This document shows, piece after piece, positions 24,896-31,784 of a stretch of DNA of 64,000 nucleotides. The notes beneath the pieces are model-generated. The model saw only the letters and a list, made by a program, of their open reading frames with translations. It made no database searches and was not told the origin of the DNA. A program made the position numbers and the translations under genes. The stretch spans positions 2,542,001-2,606,000 of the forward strand of contig NZ_CP085081.1 of assembly GCF_023243115.1 (NCBI RefSeq), read 5' to 3'. This DNA is from Sediminicoccus sp. KRV36. GTDB taxonomy: Bacteria > Pseudomonadota > Alphaproteobacteria > Acetobacterales > Acetobacteraceae. The first letter of the stretch is position 1, and every line of letters begins with the position of its first letter.

Positions 24896-25615
24896 TCAGC
24901 GCCGGGCATCCAGGGCGAAGGAGATCGCGCCCAGTCCCGCCACCAGCGCCGTCTCCGCGCGAAGGATGCGCGGGCCGAGTGTTGCGAGCGATACAAAGGG
25001 GCGCCGGGCCAGATCGTCAAGCTCAGCCCGCTCGAACCCCCCCTCGGGGCCGACCAGAAAGCCACAGGGTGCTGCGAGTGTTGCAAGAGTTTCATGCAAA
25101 CGCGGCGCCTCGCGCCGCTCCGCGGCGACCAGCATGGGGGCGCCATCCCAGGAATCGAGCACCGCATGCAGCGGCCGCGCCTCGGCGACGCATGGGATGG
25201 CCAGGCGCTCGCATTGCTCGGCCGCCGCGCGGGCGATGTTGGAAAGGCGCTCGGTGTTGCAGTGGCCGGCGACGCAGCGGCGGGTCAGCACGGGCTGGAT
25301 CCAGGTCGCGCCCAACTCGGTGGCTTTTTCTACCGCCCAGTCCATCGCGTCCCGCTTCAAGGCCGCGATCAGGGCGCGCAGCTCGGGCTCGGGCGCTGCG
25401 GCGCGCAGCAGGGCGCCCAGGCGCATGGCGCCGCGATCCTTGCGCAGCGCCGTCAGCTCGGCGGTAAATTCGCCGTCGCGCGCGTTGAAGGCGCGCAGTT
25501 CGGCCCCCGGCGCGCGGCGCAGCACATGGCCGATGTGATGCGCCTGCGCCGGGGTCAGGGCGATTTCGACGCCGGGCGCGAGTGGGCCTTCAACATGCAA
25601 ACGAGGGATGGACAT
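24896..25615 (-). CDS. rsmE: 16S rRNA (uracil-1498-N3)-methyltransferase
   Basis: A 239-residue SPOUT-class methyltransferase that modifies U1498 of 16S rRNA. It has an N-terminal PUA-like domain (PRLHVEGPL ... HHIGHVLRR) and a C-terminal knotted SAM-binding domain with LVGPEGGFERAEL and LGPRILRAETA, the classic RsmE signatures. The start MSIPRLHV at 25615 matches the family; upstream codons are unconserved. The first gene of an rsmE-gshA operon, with its start only 28 bases from that of divergent ubiA. Confidence 0.94.
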   Translation of the reverse strand: MSIPRLHVEGPLAPGVEIALTPAQAHHIGHVLRRAPGAELRAFNARDGEFTAELTALRKDRGAMRLGALLRAAAPEPELRALIAALKRDAMDWAVEKATELGATWIQPVLTRRCVAGHCNTERLSNIARAAAEQCERLAIPCVAEARPLHAVLDSWDGAPMLVAAERREAPRLHETLATLAAPCGFLVGPEGGFERAELDDLARRPFVSLATLGPRILRAETALVAGLGAISFALDARR

Positions 25616-25643
25616 GCGCCGATGTGCCGTGCTGCATGCCGCG

Positions 25644-26552
25644 ATGCAAGACAGCACGGGATATACCGACATCCGGGCCGAGGGCTGGGTGGCCAGGCTG
25701 CCGCCCGGCTGGCGCCCCTATGCGCTGCTGATGCGGGCCGACCGGCCCATCGGCTCCTGGCTGTTGTTCCTCCCCGGCCTCTGGGGCATTGCCTTGCAGG
25801 CCACGGGCTGGCTACCGGGCATCTGGCTGACCCTGCTGTTCTTCGTGGGCGCCGTGGTGATGCGTGGTGCGGGCTGCGTCGTGAATGACCTCTGGGACCG
25901 CGATATTGACCGCCAGGTGGAGCGCACGCGGGGGCGCCCGCTGGCTTCCGGCGCGGTTTCAGCGCGCCAGGCGGTGGCCTTCCTGGCCGCCCTCTGCGGG
26001 ATTGGCCTGCTGATCTTGCTGCAGCTGAAGGCGGCGGCGATCTGGCTTGGCGTGCTCTCGCTGGTGCCCATCCTGATCTACCCGTTGGCCAAGCGCGTCA
26101 CGGATTACCCGCAGCTGGTGCTGGGTTTCACCTTTGGCTGGGGTGCCCTGATGGGTCCCGTGGCGGCGAGCGGTTCGCTCAGCTGGGCCATGCTGGCGCT
26201 TTATGCCGCAACGATCTTCTGGATCCTCGGCTATGACACGATCTATGCGCATCAGGACCGCGAGGATGATGCGATGGTGGGCATCCGCTCCACCGCGCTG
26301 AAATTCGGCGCGCGCACCCGGCCCTTCCTCGCCGCCTGCTATGCGGCGACCTTGTTGCTTCTGGCACTGACCGGCTGGCTTTCGGGGCTGAATGGCTGGT
26401 TCATCCTGGCGCTGGCCATGCCCGGCGCCGTGCTGGCCCATCAAATCCGGGCGCTGGACATCCATGATCCGGGCCAATGCCTCGCGCTGTTCAAGCTGAA
26501 CCGCGAGGTTGGCCTGCTGGCGGCGCTGGCCATCCTGATCGGGCGGATGTGA
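25644..26552 (+). CDS. ubiA: 4-hydroxybenzoate polyprenyltransferase
   Basis: A 302-residue integral membrane prenyltransferase for ubiquinone synthesis that attaches the polyprenyl chain to 4-hydroxybenzoate. The two Mg-diphosphate aspartate motifs are NDLWDRDID and YAHQDREDD, and 7-9 hydrophobic helices are visible. ATG 25644 (MQDSTGYTD) gives the usual length; ATG 25608 would add 12 residues and overlap the rsmE start region. The stop overlaps the GTG of the downstream methyltransferase (GTGA), so the two are translationally coupled. Confidence 0.94.
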   Translation: MQDSTGYTDIRAEGWVARLPPGWRPYALLMRADRPIGSWLLFLPGLWGIALQATGWLPGIWLTLLFFVGAVVMRGAGCVVNDLWDRDIDRQVERTRGRPLASGAVSARQAVAFLAALCGIGLLILLQLKAAAIWLGVLSLVPILIYPLAKRVTDYPQLVLGFTFGWGALMGPVAASGSLSWAMLALYAATIFWILGYDTIYAHQDREDDAMVGIRSTALKFGARTRPFLAACYAATLLLLALTGWLSGLNGWFILALAMPGAVLAHQIRALDIHDPGQCLALFKLNREVGLLAALAILIGRM

Positions 26553-27196
26553 CGCAGGCCGAGGCCTTCATCCGCGCGCAGACCGCCATCGCCGAAGCGC
26601 CGCTTTTGCCCGGGCTGCGCCTGCATCTGGCAACCGAAATCACCCCCATCTGGCAAGCGAGCGAGGCGTTTCTCCAGCAACATGGCATGGAGCCACCCTT
26701 CTGGGCCTTCGCCTGGCCCGGCGGCCAGGCGCTGGGTCGGGCCATCCGCGATGCGCCCGCCCTGGTGCGCGGCAAGCGCGTGCTGGATTTCGCGGCCGGC
26801 TGCGGTATCGCCGCCATCATCGCGGCGCAATGCGGCGCATCCCTGGTCGAGGCCTCGGAGATTGACCCGCTGGCCGTGGCGGCGATCGGCATGAATGCGG
26901 CGCTGAACGGGGTTTCGGTGCTGGCATCAGGGGCCGATATGGTCGGCAGCGCCTGCCGCTGGGATGTGATCCTGGCCGGGGATGTCTGCTACGAGGCGCC
27001 GATGGTCGCGCATATCCTGCCCTGGTTGCGGGCCATGGCGGCAGCGGGGGCGGAGGTGCTGATCGCCGATCCCGGCCGGGCTTACCTGCCGCGGGAAGGG
27101 ATGGCGGCGCTCTCCACCCACGCGGTGCCGACCTCGCTGGAATTGGAGGACCGGATGGAGCGGCTGGTCACCATCGCCCGATTGCTGCCTTTTTGA
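26549..27196 (+). CDS. Class I SAM methyltransferase, ETF-beta lysine methyltransferase (METTL20) type
   Basis: A 215-residue seven-beta-strand methyltransferase. SAM motif I is VLDFAAGCGIAAI (about 75-87) with the acidic motif II EASEIDPLAV. The segments FWAFAWPGGQALGR, WDVILAGDVCYEAPM and LIADPGRAYLPREG closely resemble electron-transfer-flavoprotein beta lysine methyltransferases, including the DPGR element. Such enzymes tune electron transfer from ETF. The GTG start overlaps the ubiA stop, and its own stop overlaps the ATG of the repeat protein (TGATG), so the three genes are coupled. The substrate assignment is by resemblance only; ribosomal protein L11 is an alternative target class. 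Confidence 0.82.
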   Translation: MTQAEAFIRAQTAIAEAPLLPGLRLHLATEITPIWQASEAFLQQHGMEPPFWAFAWPGGQALGRAIRDAPALVRGKRVLDFAAGCGIAAIIAAQCGASLVEASEIDPLAVAAIGMNAALNGVSVLASGADMVGSACRWDVILAGDVCYEAPMVAHILPWLRAMAAAGAEVLIADPGRAYLPREGMAALSTHAVPTSLELEDRMERLVTIARLLPF

Positions 27197-27633
27197 TGCC
27201 ATCTCCGCTGTCCAGGCTGCTTCTCATGTGGCCCGCATTTCTCGCAGCCTTGCTGCTCACCATCCCTGCCGAAGCCCAGACCAAGCGCGACTATGACGCG
27301 CAAGGCCGCGCGACCGGCCGCTCGGAGATGAGCGGCGATACGCAGCGGCAATATGACGCCCAGGGGCGCTCGGTCGGGCGCAGCGAGTTCCGTGGCGATA
27401 CGCGCCGCGACTATGACGCGCAGGGCCGCACGGTTGGGCGCAGCGAACGCAGCGGCGACACGATCCGCCAATATGACGCGTCAGGCCGTTCGGCCGGCCG
27501 CAGCGAAATCAGCGGCAGCACCACGCGGCACTATGATTCCTCCGGCCGTTCGACCGGGCGCTCGGAGGTGAGTGGCGACACCATTCGCCATTACGACGCC
27601 CAGGGCCGCATGACAGGGCAGACCCGCCGATAG
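27196..27633 (+). CDS. Small secreted protein of 20-residue YD-like tandem repeats
   Basis: A 145-residue protein with a signal peptide (cleavage likely after PAEA at 27). Five exact 20-residue repeats follow from residue 31 to 130, plus a partial sixth, each of the form R-x-YDAQGR-x2-GRSE-x-SGDT. The YDxxGR core resembles the YD/RHS repeat, which binds carbohydrate or forms beta shells, but the period here is strictly 20 and there is no toxin or core domain. The underlying 60-bp DNA repeats run from 27286. It is strongly basic and hydrophilic. The start overlaps the methyltransferase stop by one base. Function unknown; an extracytoplasmic binding or matrix role is conceivable. Confidence 0.8.
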   Translation: MPSPLSRLLLMWPAFLAALLLTIPAEAQTKRDYDAQGRATGRSEMSGDTQRQYDAQGRSVGRSEFRGDTRRDYDAQGRTVGRSERSGDTIRQYDASGRSAGRSEISGSTTRHYDSSGRSTGRSEVSGDTIRHYDAQGRMTGQTRR

Positions 27634-27679
27634 ACCCGCCCCGCAGCCTGGGTGGCGCGGGCAGCTTTGGAACGACGCA

Positions 27680-28927
27680 CTACCGCGTCGCCTGCTCCAG
27701 GAAGCGCATCAGCGCGGTCAGATCTTCGGCATTTCCAACCCTTTGGACTGGCATCCGCGTCCCCGGCGTCACCACATCCGGGCCGCGGGTGAACAGGTCG
27801 GCCACGGTTTCCGGCGTCCAGGTGATGTCGCCCCGCGCCAGACGCTCGGAATAGGCATAGCCGGGCAGCGAGCCCATGCGGCGGCCAAAGATGTTGTGCA
27901 GATGCGGGCCAGCCATCGGGCCGGTTTCCGGGCGCAGGGAATGGCAGGCCTGGCAGGCCCGCCAGATTTCAGCGCCGTGACGATCAAGCCCGGCTTGAGG
28001 CATCTCTTCGGCCTCGGTGGCCAGGGGGCCAAGCGGGCGGGCGTTGCGGGCATCCCAGCGGCGCACCCGGCGATCCCCGCCGCCGGTCCAGAGCGTCAGC
28101 CCATCGCGCGCAAAGATGGCGGACCAGACGGGCAGCCCCGGCCCATCCAGCGTGTGGCGCAGCTGGCCCTCGGGCAGGGCATAGAGGTTCACGCTGCCGC
28201 CAATGGAACCAACGGCGAGCATCCGGCCATCCGGGCTCGCGGCCAGCGCCACGACGGGGCGCGGGGCGGCATGCAGGATGCGCGTTGTGCCATCGGCGGT
28301 GACGAGGTGCACCGTCCCATCCACCCCCGCACTCACCAGGCTGCCATCGGGCAAGGCGAGCAACGCGGATTGCGGAAAACCGAATTCGGCGCGGGTGAGG
28401 GGGGTGCCATCCGCCTCCCACCGGCGCAGCGTGCCATCCTGGCCGGCGCTATGCAGTGCGCCATCCGCAAAGGCCACGGCGTTCACATTGCCCTGATGGC
28501 CCTGCAAGATGCGCACGTTCCCCGCACCGAGGTCCCACAGGCGCACCGTGCCATCCCAGCCCGCGGAAGCCAGCAACCCGGGCGCGGATGCGAGGCCGAC
28601 CACCGGCTCGGTATGGCCTTCCAGCACCAGGGCGGGGGCGGCATCCTCGCCCCAGATGGCGATGCGTGCATCCTCGCTGGCCGAGGCGAGGCGGCCATCA
28701 GCCAGGGTCACCAGCGCATTGACGCTGCCCTGGTGCCAGCGGATCACGCGTTCCGCCCGGCCGGTCGCGGGGTTCCAGAGGATGATCGCCTGATCAAACC
28801 CGGCCGAGGCAAGGCGGTCCCCCAGGACGGCCAAGGCCCGGACCGGGCCGCCATGGCCGGCCAGATCCTGCCCGGTGGAACGGAGCGGCACGAGGGCCAG
28901 GAGAAGAACAACAAAGCGCAGGAACAT
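27680..28927 (-). CDS. WD40 beta-propeller fused to a C-terminal c-type cytochrome domain
   Basis: A 415-residue exported protein. The signal peptide (MFLRFVVLLLALVPL) is followed by seven WD40-like blades (about 22-305), with readable units such as LASAGWDGTVRLWDLG and ALHSAGQDGTLRRWEADG. A single mono-haem cytochrome c domain follows at about 310-415, with haem motif CQACH and a likely methionine ligand in TPGTRMPVQ. The arrangement suggests a periplasmic electron carrier docked through the propeller. It converges on the YD-repeat gene. The start at 28927 gives a clean signal peptide; upstream codons are excluded. The redox partner is unknown. Confidence 0.88.
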   Translation of the reverse strand: MFLRFVVLLLALVPLRSTGQDLAGHGGPVRALAVLGDRLASAGFDQAIILWNPATGRAERVIRWHQGSVNALVTLADGRLASASEDARIAIWGEDAAPALVLEGHTEPVVGLASAPGLLASAGWDGTVRLWDLGAGNVRILQGHQGNVNAVAFADGALHSAGQDGTLRRWEADGTPLTRAEFGFPQSALLALPDGSLVSAGVDGTVHLVTADGTTRILHAAPRPVVALAASPDGRMLAVGSIGGSVNLYALPEGQLRHTLDGPGLPVWSAIFARDGLTLWTGGGDRRVRRWDARNARPLGPLATEAEEMPQAGLDRHGAEIWRACQACHSLRPETGPMAGPHLHNIFGRRMGSLPGYAYSERLARGDITWTPETVADLFTRGPDVVTPGTRMPVQRVGNAEDLTALMRFLEQATR

Positions 28928-29054
28928 GAAGGGATTTTGAGCGCAGAGCCGGAAAGGGCCAAGGCGTGATTGCATAATTTCGGCAGAAAATCCTTGTCCG
29001 GCGCCCAGGATAAAATTACTGTTTGGTTACCAATAAGCAACTGGGGAAACGCTC

Positions 29055-29531
29055 ATGCCAGCCAGAGATGGAAGGGACCGATTCGCGATCGGCTTGCTGT
29101 GCATGGGCCTGGGGCTGGCCGTGGTGGCGACCTTCCTGCCCCTCATCCGGCTCGGGGAGGGGACCATCTGGCCTGTGCTGCCGCGCTGGGAAATGTTGCC
29201 GGTTTTCGCCAGGCTGAAATTTCTGGCCCTTGCGCTGATGCTGGCGGCCAGCTTGATCCCGCAACTCAGGAAGTGGCGCATCCTGGCTGCGGCGCTGGCC
29301 GTGGTCCTGGTCTTCGTACCGGCGATTTCCGCCTTCCTCGGCGAGCTTTATGCCTGGGGCATGTTGCATGATGACCACCTGCGGTTCCAAATCCGGCCTG
29401 TGCTTCTCGTCAGCCCTGGCATGGCCAACCTGCTTCTGGTGGTGGCGGCGCTGGCGGTGAACGCCGCCCTCTGGCGGATCGAGATGGCCCATCATCCCGA
29501 CGCGCGCCGTGAGGCAATGGCGCGGGCCTGA
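29055..29531 (+). CDS. Hypothetical four-helix inner-membrane protein
   Basis: A 158-residue protein with four hydrophobic helices at about 11-31, 54-68, 76-98 and 118-138, separated by short charged loops; the C-terminus ends in a basic tail (HHPDARREAMARA). I recognise no family. The region upstream (28928-29054) is unusually AT-rich for this DNA and divides it from the divergent WD40-cytochrome gene, so it probably contains both promoters. GGGGAA lies 6-11 bases before the start. Monocistronic. Confidence 0.7.
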   Translation: MPARDGRDRFAIGLLCMGLGLAVVATFLPLIRLGEGTIWPVLPRWEMLPVFARLKFLALALMLAASLIPQLRKWRILAAALAVVLVFVPAISAFLGELYAWGMLHDDHLRFQIRPVLLVSPGMANLLLVVAALAVNAALWRIEMAHHPDARREAMARA

Positions 29532-29653
29532 GGGTCGGCCGCCATCATCACGGCCGGGGCGTCTCCGGCGCGTGCCATATCAGGGCGTTCGACATTTCCC
29601 GCCCGCGGGCTTTGGGTTACACCCGGGGCAGACCAGATCGAGGGGCGAATCGC

Positions 29654-30073
29654 ATGGATGGCTATTTCTTCGAGGATCTGACGCTCGGCCAGACCGCCAG
29701 CTTCGGAAAGACCATTACGGAGGCCGATATCCTGCTCTTCGCGGGCGTCTCCGGCGATACCAACCCGGTGCATATCAACGCCGAAGTCGCCGCCGCCTCC
29801 ATGTTCAAGGAGCGGATCGCCCATGGCATGCTCTCGGCCAGCCTGATCTCCACCGTGCTGGGCACGCGCCTGCCGGGGGCCGGGACCATCTATCTCGGCC
29901 AGAACCTGAAGTTCCGCGCGCCGGTGAAGATCGGCGAGACGGTGACAGCCACGGTGACCGTCACGGCGCTGGACCCCGCCAAGAAGCGCGTCACGCTCAG
30001 CACGGTCTGCGCGGTTGCGGGCAAGCCGGTGATTGAGGGCGAAGCGACCGTGATGGTGCCCTCCCGCGCATGA
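29654..30073 (+). CDS. MaoC family (R)-specific enoyl-CoA hydratase-like dehydratase
   Basis: A 139-residue single-hotdog protein. The catalytic segment FAGVSGDTNPVHIN (Asp, His) and the following FKERIAHGML match the R-hydratase 2 motif. It hydrates or dehydrates enoyl-/3-hydroxyacyl-CoA and may serve fatty-acid or polyhydroxyalkanoate metabolism. The start at 29654 removes 14 unconserved upstream residues. The stop overlaps the ATG of the LOG gene (ATGA), which in turn overlaps ribF, making a three-gene coupled operon of unrelated activities. Confidence 0.88.
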   Translation: MDGYFFEDLTLGQTASFGKTITEADILLFAGVSGDTNPVHINAEVAAASMFKERIAHGMLSASLISTVLGTRLPGAGTIYLGQNLKFRAPVKIGETVTATVTVTALDPAKKRVTLSTVCAVAGKPVIEGEATVMVPSRA

Positions 30074-30651
30074 AGCGGGTCTGTGTGTTTTGCGGTGCGC
30101 AGCCGGGGTTTGATCCGGTGCATGCGGGGCTGGCGGGTGCACTTGGCCGCGCCATCGCGGCGCGCGGACTGGGCCTGGTCTATGGCGGCGGCAAGGTCGG
30201 CCTGATGGGGATCGTGGCCGATGCCGCCATCAAGGCCGGCGCCGAGGTCATCGGCGTCATTCCCGAAGCGCTGATGGACCGCGAGCTGGGCCATGGGGGC
30301 GTCACGGAATTGCGCGTCGTGCCCTCCATGCATGTCCGCAAGGCCATGATGAATGATCTCTCCGATGGCTTCGTCGTCCTCCCGGGCGGGATCGGCACGC
30401 TGGAGGAATCGGTCGAGATCCAGTCCTGGGCGCAGCTTGGCATTCACAGCAAGGGGCTGGTCTACCTGGATGTGGATGACTACTGGGCGCCCTTCTTCGC
30501 CCTGCTCGACCGCATGTCGGGGGCGGGTTTCGTCAGGCCGCAGCATGCGGGCCTCGCGTTGCGCGCGGCCAGCCCCGAGGCCGCGCTGGATGCGCTGGCC
30601 CAATGGGTCCCGCCCGGCGTGACGCGCTGGATGACGCAGACCGAGGCATGA
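30070..30651 (+). CDS. LOG family cytokinin riboside 5'-monophosphate phosphoribohydrolase-type protein
   Basis: A 193-residue member of the TIGR00730/LOG family, with the diagnostic VVLPGGIGTLEESVE motif (PGGxGTxxE) near residue 100 and an N-terminal FCGAQPGFDP Rossmann entry. LOG enzymes cleave the N-glycosidic bond of nucleoside 5'-monophosphates; in bacteria they act in nucleotide salvage or cytokinin activation. It is flanked by ATGA overlaps on both sides (maoC-like and ribF). Confidence 0.9.
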   Translation: MKRVCVFCGAQPGFDPVHAGLAGALGRAIAARGLGLVYGGGKVGLMGIVADAAIKAGAEVIGVIPEALMDRELGHGGVTELRVVPSMHVRKAMMNDLSDGFVVLPGGIGTLEESVEIQSWAQLGIHSKGLVYLDVDDYWAPFFALLDRMSGAGFVRPQHAGLALRAASPEAALDALAQWVPPGVTRWMTQTEA

Positions 30652-31568
30652 TCCTCACCGATTGGCATGGCGTGCCCGAGACCGCGCGCGGGGCCACATT
30701 GGCGCTTGGCAACCTAGATGGCGTGCATCTGGGCCATGTGGCGGTGCTGGCCGCGGCGCATCAGGCGCGGCCAGACCTGCCGCTCGGCGCGCTGACCTTC
30801 GAGCCGCATCCGCGCGAACATTTCCGGCCGGATGATCCGCCCTTCCGGCTGACCCTGCTGCCGGCCAAGGCCGCAGCCCTGGCAGCCGCTGGCGCGCAGC
30901 ATGTGGTGGCCCTGCCCTTCGGCACCGAACTCGCCGCCATGTCCGCCGCGGATTTCGTTGAGATCGTGCTGCATGGCGCGCTGGGGGCCAGGCACCTGGC
31001 CTGCGGGCCGGATTTCGCCTTCGGCCACCGGCGCGGCGGGGATGTGAAATTCCTCCGCCAGGCGGCCGAGGCGCTGGGCATCGGCCTCTCCATCGTGCCG
31101 CATCTGGCCGATGCGGAGGGCGCCATCAGCTCCACCCGCATCCGCCGCCTGTTGCAGGATGGCTATCCGGAGCGGGCGGCCGCATTGCTGGGCCGCAGCT
31201 TCGCCATCACCGGCCCCGTCACGCATGGCGATGCGCGCGGGCGGACCATCGGGTTTCCCACGGCCAATATCCCGCTCGGCCGGCATCTGGAGCCGGCGCG
31301 TGGGGTTTACGCCGTGCGGGCGACCCTGCCGGATGGGCGGGTGGTGCCTGGTGTCGCCAATCTGGGCCGGCGGCCGACGCTGGGGGGCGATCCGATCTCC
31401 CGGCTGGAGGCGCATCTCTTTGATTTCGCCGAGGATCTTTACGGCCAGGAGGTCAGTGTCGCGCTGGTCGCCTTTATCCGCGAGGAGCGGAAATTCACGG
31501 ATTTCCCGGCCCTCGTCGCGCAGATCCGGATGGATGCCGCGCAGGCGCGCACATTGCTGGCAGTGTGA
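30648..31568 (+). CDS. ribF: Bifunctional riboflavin kinase / FAD synthetase
   Basis: A 306-residue enzyme converting riboflavin to FMN and then FAD. The N-terminal adenylyltransferase domain has LGNLDGVHLGHVAVL (HxGH-type motif), the GPDFAFGHRRGGD segment and the SSTRIRRLL motif. The C-terminal flavokinase domain has GRTIGFPTANI and GVYAVR. The ATG at 30648 overlaps the LOG stop. No FMN riboswitch can be expected because the gene begins inside its operon, and none is seen. The 216-bp gap that follows leads to ileS. Confidence 0.95.
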   Translation: MILTDWHGVPETARGATLALGNLDGVHLGHVAVLAAAHQARPDLPLGALTFEPHPREHFRPDDPPFRLTLLPAKAAALAAAGAQHVVALPFGTELAAMSAADFVEIVLHGALGARHLACGPDFAFGHRRGGDVKFLRQAAEALGIGLSIVPHLADAEGAISSTRIRRLLQDGYPERAAALLGRSFAITGPVTHGDARGRTIGFPTANIPLGRHLEPARGVYAVRATLPDGRVVPGVANLGRRPTLGGDPISRLEAHLFDFAEDLYGQEVSVALVAFIREERKFTDFPALVAQIRMDAAQARTLLAV

Positions 31569-31623
31569 CGCCCGCCCGCTGATGGCCGCCGGCTGAGGGC
31601 CAGCCGGGCAGGGCGCATCGCCC

Positions 31624-31653
31624 TTGACCGCGGCCCCCGGAACTCCGCATATC
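31624..31653 (+). promoter_or_regulatory. Weak sigma-70 promoter candidate upstream of ileS
   Basis: TTGACC, an 18-base spacer and CATATC (5/6 and 3/6 matches). It lies in the ribF-ileS gap, upstream of the hairpin pair at 31692-31731, so a transcript from here would carry those hairpins in its leader. Low-confidence prediction. Confidence 0.25.
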
Positions 31654-31707
31654 CATGGCCATGCGCGCGAACCGGATGCTTCCCTGGGTGAGCCCCCGAA
31701 TTTGGGG

Positions 31708-31731
31708 CCCGGCCTTCTTCTGAAGGCCGGG
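31708..31731 (+). terminator. Strong hairpin in the ribF-ileS gap
   Basis: Perfect 10-bp arms CCCGGCCTTC and GAAGGCCGGG around TTCT, preceded directly by a second small hairpin (CCCC, GAATTT, GGGG). Only a short GAATTT follows, not a U-run. Either a terminator for the maoC-LOG-ribF operon or a leader structure of ileS. Confidence 0.45.
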
Positions 31732-31784
31732 AGAATTTCCGCGTCACCCCTCCATTTCCGCGCCCCGCGCGACCGAGAAGATCC

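Noticed and set aside
30600..30660. FMN riboswitch upstream of ribF
   Set aside because: ribF starts inside the LOG stop codon (ATGA), leaving no leader sequence.
31569..31784. T-box leader for ileS
   Set aside because: The hairpins lack a T-box sequence and specifier loop, and T-boxes are not expected in alphaproteobacteria.
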